From positions 620,001 to 684,000 of the forward strand of contig NZ_PVBS01000002.1 in NCBI RefSeq assembly GCF_002980575.1: DNA of 64,000 nucleotides, in the 5' to 3' direction. A program made the translations under genes and the position numbers. The stretch is from Sphingobacterium gobiense. GTDB taxonomy: Bacteria; Bacteroidota; Bacteroidia; Sphingobacteriales; Sphingobacteriaceae. Numbering within the stretch: the first letter of the stretch is position 1; each line of letters opens with the position of its first letter. The notes under the pieces were generated by a model. That model saw only the letters and a program-made list of their open reading frames with translations. It was not told the origin of the DNA and made no database searches. Below, in pieces: positions 60,820 to 64,000 of this stretch.

Positions 60820-62325
60820 ATGGTGGTCTCATTAAAAAACATATCAAAAACGTTTAATGGCGTATACGCGCTCCGCGATGTTAGTATCGATTTTCCAGCA
60901 GGGAAAGTGGTTGCTTTGATTGGGGAAAATGGTGCGGGGAAGTCCACGCTGATGAATATCCTAAGCGGCGTTTATCCCGACTATGAGGGAGAGCTTTTAT
61001 ATAAAGGCAAGTCGGTTCGTTTTCAAAGACCACGCGACGCGCAGGATCAAGGTATCGCGATTATCCATCAAGAACTAAACCTTATTCCGCATCTGAGTGT
61101 AGTGGAGAATATTTTCTTAGGAAGAGAGCTGGTCACGACTTGGGGGGCGTTGGACAGGACGGAGATGAAAGCTATCGCTAAAAAGTTACTCGCCCGCCTG
61201 AAGTTAACGCTGAATCTCGACGCACCGGTTTCGCAATTGAAAGTTGGCGAATGTCAGTTGATCGAGATTGCGAAGGCGTTGTTGGTGGAAAGTGATGTGG
61301 TGATCATGGATGAACCGACTTCGGCTATTAGTGAGTCCGAGGTTTATGCCCTGTACGATATCATACGCGACTTAAAAGCGTCGGGTACCACGGTTATCTA
61401 CATCTCGCATAAAATGAAGGAAATTTTTACGCTGGCGGATGAATATGTCGTGTTGCGGGACGGACAGCTGGTTCGACAAGGGCAGATAGCGGAAGTTGAT
61501 GAACAGCAACTCGTCAATATGATGGTGGGAAGAGCCTTGGGGGAACGAACGAAATGTCCTTGCCGCACGACAGAAGAGAAAGTGCTGCAAGTGCATAACC
61601 TATCACTGACACATCCTGAAAAAGATGCCATGTTGCTCGATCAGGTATCGTTTGCGCTCTGCAAAGGGGAAATATTGGGCATCTTCGGACTTATGGGTGC
61701 GGGTAGAACGGAATTGTTGGAAACCTTGTTTGGTCTGCGTGGTAAACCGGCTTTGGGTGATTTTACGTTCGATGGGGAAGGTACCCCTTTTTTCAGCTCA
61801 CCTAACGAAGCACTCCGTTGCGGTTTAGCGCTCGTGCCAGAAGATAGAAAGTCAGACGGTTTGGTGTTGGGTATGGATGTACGCTCGAACCTAAGCCTGT
61901 CCGTACTGTCGAGTCTGGAAACATTGGGTGTGTTGGCGGACGTACAGGAGAAGGAGCTCTGCCAACAATATGTGGATAGGCTGCGTATCAAGGCTGCAAA
62001 TGACCAACAGCAGGTCGGTAGTTTGAGCGGCGGAAACCAACAAAAGGTCGTATTGGCCAAATACCTGGCGACGCATCCGAAAGTGCTGATGTTGGATGAG
62101 CCAACCCGCGGAATCGACGTGTATGCCAAAGGCGAAATCTATGATTTAATCCGGGAGCAGGCCACGGCGGGATTGGGCGTCATTGTGGTATCGTCCGAAC
62201 TGCCCGAGTTGTTTGCCATTGCAGATCGTCTTCTTGTCATGTGCGACGGTCGTATCACCCAAGAATTTAAAACAGAGGAAGCTACAGAAGAAGCTATACT
62301 ACAGGCAGCATTGCCCGATAAATAA
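60820..62325 (+). CDS. Sugar ABC transporter ATPase, two fused nucleotide-binding domains
   Basis: 501 residues, the RbsA/XylG/MglA form. Domain 1 (1-235): Walker A GENGAGKST near residue 35, signature region LKVGECQLIEIAKAL, Walker B VVIMDEPTSAI. Domain 2 (about 245-501): degenerate Walker A GLMGAGRTELLE as usual, VPEDRKSDGLVLGM, signature LSGGNQQKVVLAKYL and MLDEPTRGIDVYAKGEIY. It energises the permease encoded next. The ABC route is uncommon for sugar uptake in Bacteroidota, which mostly use symporters. Gaps to both neighbours are two bases. Confidence 0.95.
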   Translation: MVVSLKNISKTFNGVYALRDVSIDFPAGKVVALIGENGAGKSTLMNILSGVYPDYEGELLYKGKSVRFQRPRDAQDQGIAIIHQELNLIPHLSVVENIFLGRELVTTWGALDRTEMKAIAKKLLARLKLTLNLDAPVSQLKVGECQLIEIAKALLVESDVVIMDEPTSAISESEVYALYDIIRDLKASGTTVIYISHKMKEIFTLADEYVVLRDGQLVRQGQIAEVDEQQLVNMMVGRALGERTKCPCRTTEEKVLQVHNLSLTHPEKDAMLLDQVSFALCKGEILGIFGLMGAGRTELLETLFGLRGKPALGDFTFDGEGTPFFSSPNEALRCGLALVPEDRKSDGLVLGMDVRSNLSLSVLSSLETLGVLADVQEKELCQQYVDRLRIKAANDQQQVGSLSGGNQQKVVLAKYLATHPKVLMLDEPTRGIDVYAKGEIYDLIREQATAGLGVIVVSSELPELFAIADRLLVMCDGRITQEFKTEEATEEAILQAALPDK

Positions 62326-62327
62326 TA

Positions 62328-63317
62328 TTGTATATGAACATCTCCGTATTAGCATATAAGAAGCGTTTACAGCAGCTGCAACCCTTGATTGCATTGTTTT
62401 TATTGTGCTTGGTCATCGCTATTTTTTCCGATCGTTTTTTGTCTATGACTAACCTTTGGAATGTCATGCGCCAGATATCAGTCAATATCTGTATTTCCGT
62501 CGGGATGACTTTAGTTATCATCTCCGCTGGCATAGATCTTTCCGTGGGCTCTATTTTGGCTTTTGCAGGCGCCGTTACAGCCTCGTTTTTGAGTATGGGA
62601 GCTGAAATTCCCGTTTTCGGGGTATATCTAAGTGTTACACCTGTGGGTGCGATATTGATAGGAATACTGATGGGAGGTGCCTTAGGCTGGATTAATGGAT
62701 GGGTAATCACCTATTTTAGGGTGCAGCCTTTTGTCGCCACATTGGCTATGCTTACTATTGCGCGCGGGCTGACAATGCTATGGACACAGGGTTATCCTAT
62801 TAGCTCGCTGGGCGACGATTTCGCGGGCCTAGGTACCGGATGGTTTCTAGGCGTGCCTATCCCTGTATGGATCGCCGCGGCCGTGACCGCTTTAGCGGTC
62901 TTTGTCATGAAGAAGACACGGTTTGGTCGTTATATCTACGCTATTGGCGGAAACGAACGTGCAGCACGCCTGTCCGGTATCAAAGTCAATCGGGTAAAGA
63001 CACTAGTTTACGTATTATCGGGCATGTTGGCGGCAGTCGGTGGTATATTGGTTACCTCCCGTTTAGATTCAGCACAGCCTAATGCTGGCGAAGGATATGA
63101 ATTGGATGCGATCGCAGCTGTAGTGATCGGCGGAACATCTTTATCGGGTGGACGCGGGCTCATTATGGGGACTGTTTTGGGGGCCGTTATCATTGGTGTA
63201 CTAAACAACGGTTTGGTGCTACTTGGCGTTTCACCTTTTTGGCAGCAAGTGGTGAAAGGAACAGTAATTTTGATTGCGGTCATTATTGACCGCTCACAGC
63301 ATAAAGACAAAAAATAA
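62328..63317 (+). CDS. Sugar ABC transporter permease (RbsC-like)
   Basis: 329 residues with 8-10 membrane helices. Motifs of the BPD_transp_2 family: SVNICISVGMTLVIISAGIDLSVGS in part, QPFVATLAMLTIARGLTML, GRYIYAIGGNERAARLSGI and GYELDAIAAVVIGGTSLSGG, the last being the ATPase-contact region. It forms a homodimeric channel with the fused ATPase and binding lipoprotein. A single permease gene is enough. The FGGY kinase follows after one base. Confidence 0.95.
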   Translation: MYMNISVLAYKKRLQQLQPLIALFLLCLVIAIFSDRFLSMTNLWNVMRQISVNICISVGMTLVIISAGIDLSVGSILAFAGAVTASFLSMGAEIPVFGVYLSVTPVGAILIGILMGGALGWINGWVITYFRVQPFVATLAMLTIARGLTMLWTQGYPISSLGDDFAGLGTGWFLGVPIPVWIAAAVTALAVFVMKKTRFGRYIYAIGGNERAARLSGIKVNRVKTLVYVLSGMLAAVGGILVTSRLDSAQPNAGEGYELDAIAAVVIGGTSLSGGRGLIMGTVLGAVIIGVLNNGLVLLGVSPFWQQVVKGTVILIAVIIDRSQHKDKK

Positions 63318-63318
63318 G

Positions 63319-64000
63319 ATGGACAGTAAACAGTATATACTGGCGATCGATCAAGGCACGAGCAGTACAAAGACGCTGGCGTTTGACAAAGACGGACGTG
63401 TGGTTGCACGGGGTAGCGCTAAGCTTGATATCCATTATAAAGATAACTTTGTAGAGCAATGCCCAGAGGAGCTTTATCGCAGCGTGTTACAATCCATCGC
63501 GACTTGTCGCGATGGTTTGCAACAACTAGGCGTATCGCCAAGCCAGGTTGTGGCTGTTGGCTTAACTAATCAACGGGAAACATTCGTGCTCTGGGATAGG
63601 GAGGGGAAAGTATTGTACGACGCCGTGTCCTGGCAATGTAAGCGGTCGTCGGCTATTTGTGATCGCCTAAAAGAAGAAGGAAAAGAGGCGTTGGTGAAGG
63701 CGAAAACCGGACTGCTTATTGATCCCTATTTTTCGGCAACCAAGCTGATGTGGTTAGTTGAAAATGTACCGGCCATTGCGGCTGAATTAGCACAGGGAAA
63801 TGTCTTTTTCGGAACCATAGATACCTGGATATTATATCGGTTGACCGGCGGCAAATGCTATAAGACCGATCATACCAATGCCTCCCGAACCATGTTATTC
63901 AATATTTATGAATTGGCGTGGGATGATGTACTATTAGAACAATTTGGACTGCGGGGCTTAAAGCTTCCAGAGGTACAACCTTCGGCCCATGAATACACGA
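63319..64000 (+). CDS. FGGY-family carbohydrate kinase, glycerol-kinase-like (3' end outside window)
   Basis: Open from ATG 63319 to the window end with no stop (227 codons visible). The N-terminal FGGY ATPase fold has YILAIDQGTSSTKTLAFDKDG, VVAVGLTNQRETFVLWD, SWQCKRSSAICD, LIDPYFSATKLMWL and GTIDTWILYRLTGG, most like glycerol kinases. Glycerol kinase itself is unlikely next to sugar ABC, isomerase and transketolase genes. A ketose kinase such as apulose kinase, which is of this glycerol-kinase-like type, fits the pathway. The C-terminal half, with the ATP-binding residues, is not seen. Confidence 0.88.
   Translation, partial: MDSKQYILAIDQGTSSTKTLAFDKDGRVVARGSAKLDIHYKDNFVEQCPEELYRSVLQSIATCRDGLQQLGVSPSQVVAVGLTNQRETFVLWDREGKVLYDAVSWQCKRSSAICDRLKEEGKEALVKAKTGLLIDPYFSATKLMWLVENVPAIAAELAQGNVFFGTIDTWILYRLTGGKCYKTDHTNASRTMLFNIYELAWDDVLLEQFGLRGLKLPEVQPSAHEYT

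Noticed and set aside
63319..64000. Glycerol kinase of glycerol catabolism
   Set aside because: The family resemblance is real, but no GlpF or GlpD is present and the operon is a sugar ABC/transketolase set.

Overview
The window reads as chromosomal DNA of a Bacteroidota bacterium, most likely Sphingobacteriaceae (inference). The evidence is two SusC/SusD pairs, many short-lipobox lipoproteins, TAnnTTTG-type promoter elements and few strong Shine-Dalgarno sequences. No RNA genes, insertion sequences, phage genes or CRISPR arrays were seen.

Layout. (1) 1-4 kb: three tandem PL1-type pectate lyases, the first cut by the window edge. (2) 4-13.7 kb: a non-PUL stretch with an OmpA-domain protein, a small beta-barrel protein and two lipoproteins. 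It also holds a LytTR regulator that lacks its phospho-acceptor Asp, a Crp/Fnr-like regulator, a TPR histidine kinase with a NarL-type response regulator, and a run of small genes including a Bor-like lipoprotein. Copies of the inverted repeat CCGTA-N4-TACGG lie in the intergenic regions of the kinase/regulator system and of one lipoprotein operon. (3) 14.2-29 kb: the import core of a pectin polysaccharide utilization locus (PUL): a DUF4957-like lipoprotein, SusC1/SusD1, an accessory lipoprotein, SusC2/SusD2 and a fourth pectate lyase. (4) 29.2-55.1 kb: about 26 kb of almost gap-free genes on one strand. They encode a beta-helix/TIM-barrel-like protein, a GH140 apiosidase-like enzyme, GH43, two BNR-propeller proteins, a SASA esterase, GH2, GH78, DUF3826, an acid-sugar module (Fe-ADH, DapA-like, PdxA2, DUF1537 kinase), an SSS symporter, an STN/alpha-beta hydrolase fusion, an exported TIM-barrel protein and a GH28. 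(5) 55.1-64 kb: a DeoR regulator followed by a FucI-like isomerase, split transketolase halves, a ribose-type ABC importer with a DUF2291 protein, and an FGGY kinase that runs off the window.

Working model. Surface lyases and SusCD systems capture decorated pectin. Periplasmic GH28, GH78, GH2, GH43 and esterases trim it, and GH140 points to release of D-apiose, as in rhamnogalacturonan II or apiogalacturonan. The last operon has every gene class expected for the transketolase route of D-apiose catabolism: importer, isomerase, FGGY kinase, two-subunit transketolase and regulator. The DUF1537/PdxA2 pair would turn a four-carbon sugar acid into dihydroxyacetone phosphate. Physical linkage of an apiosidase PUL to a likely apiose catabolic operon with an ABC importer, unusual for this phylum, is the most notable feature. 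Substrate assignments are inferences from family and context.
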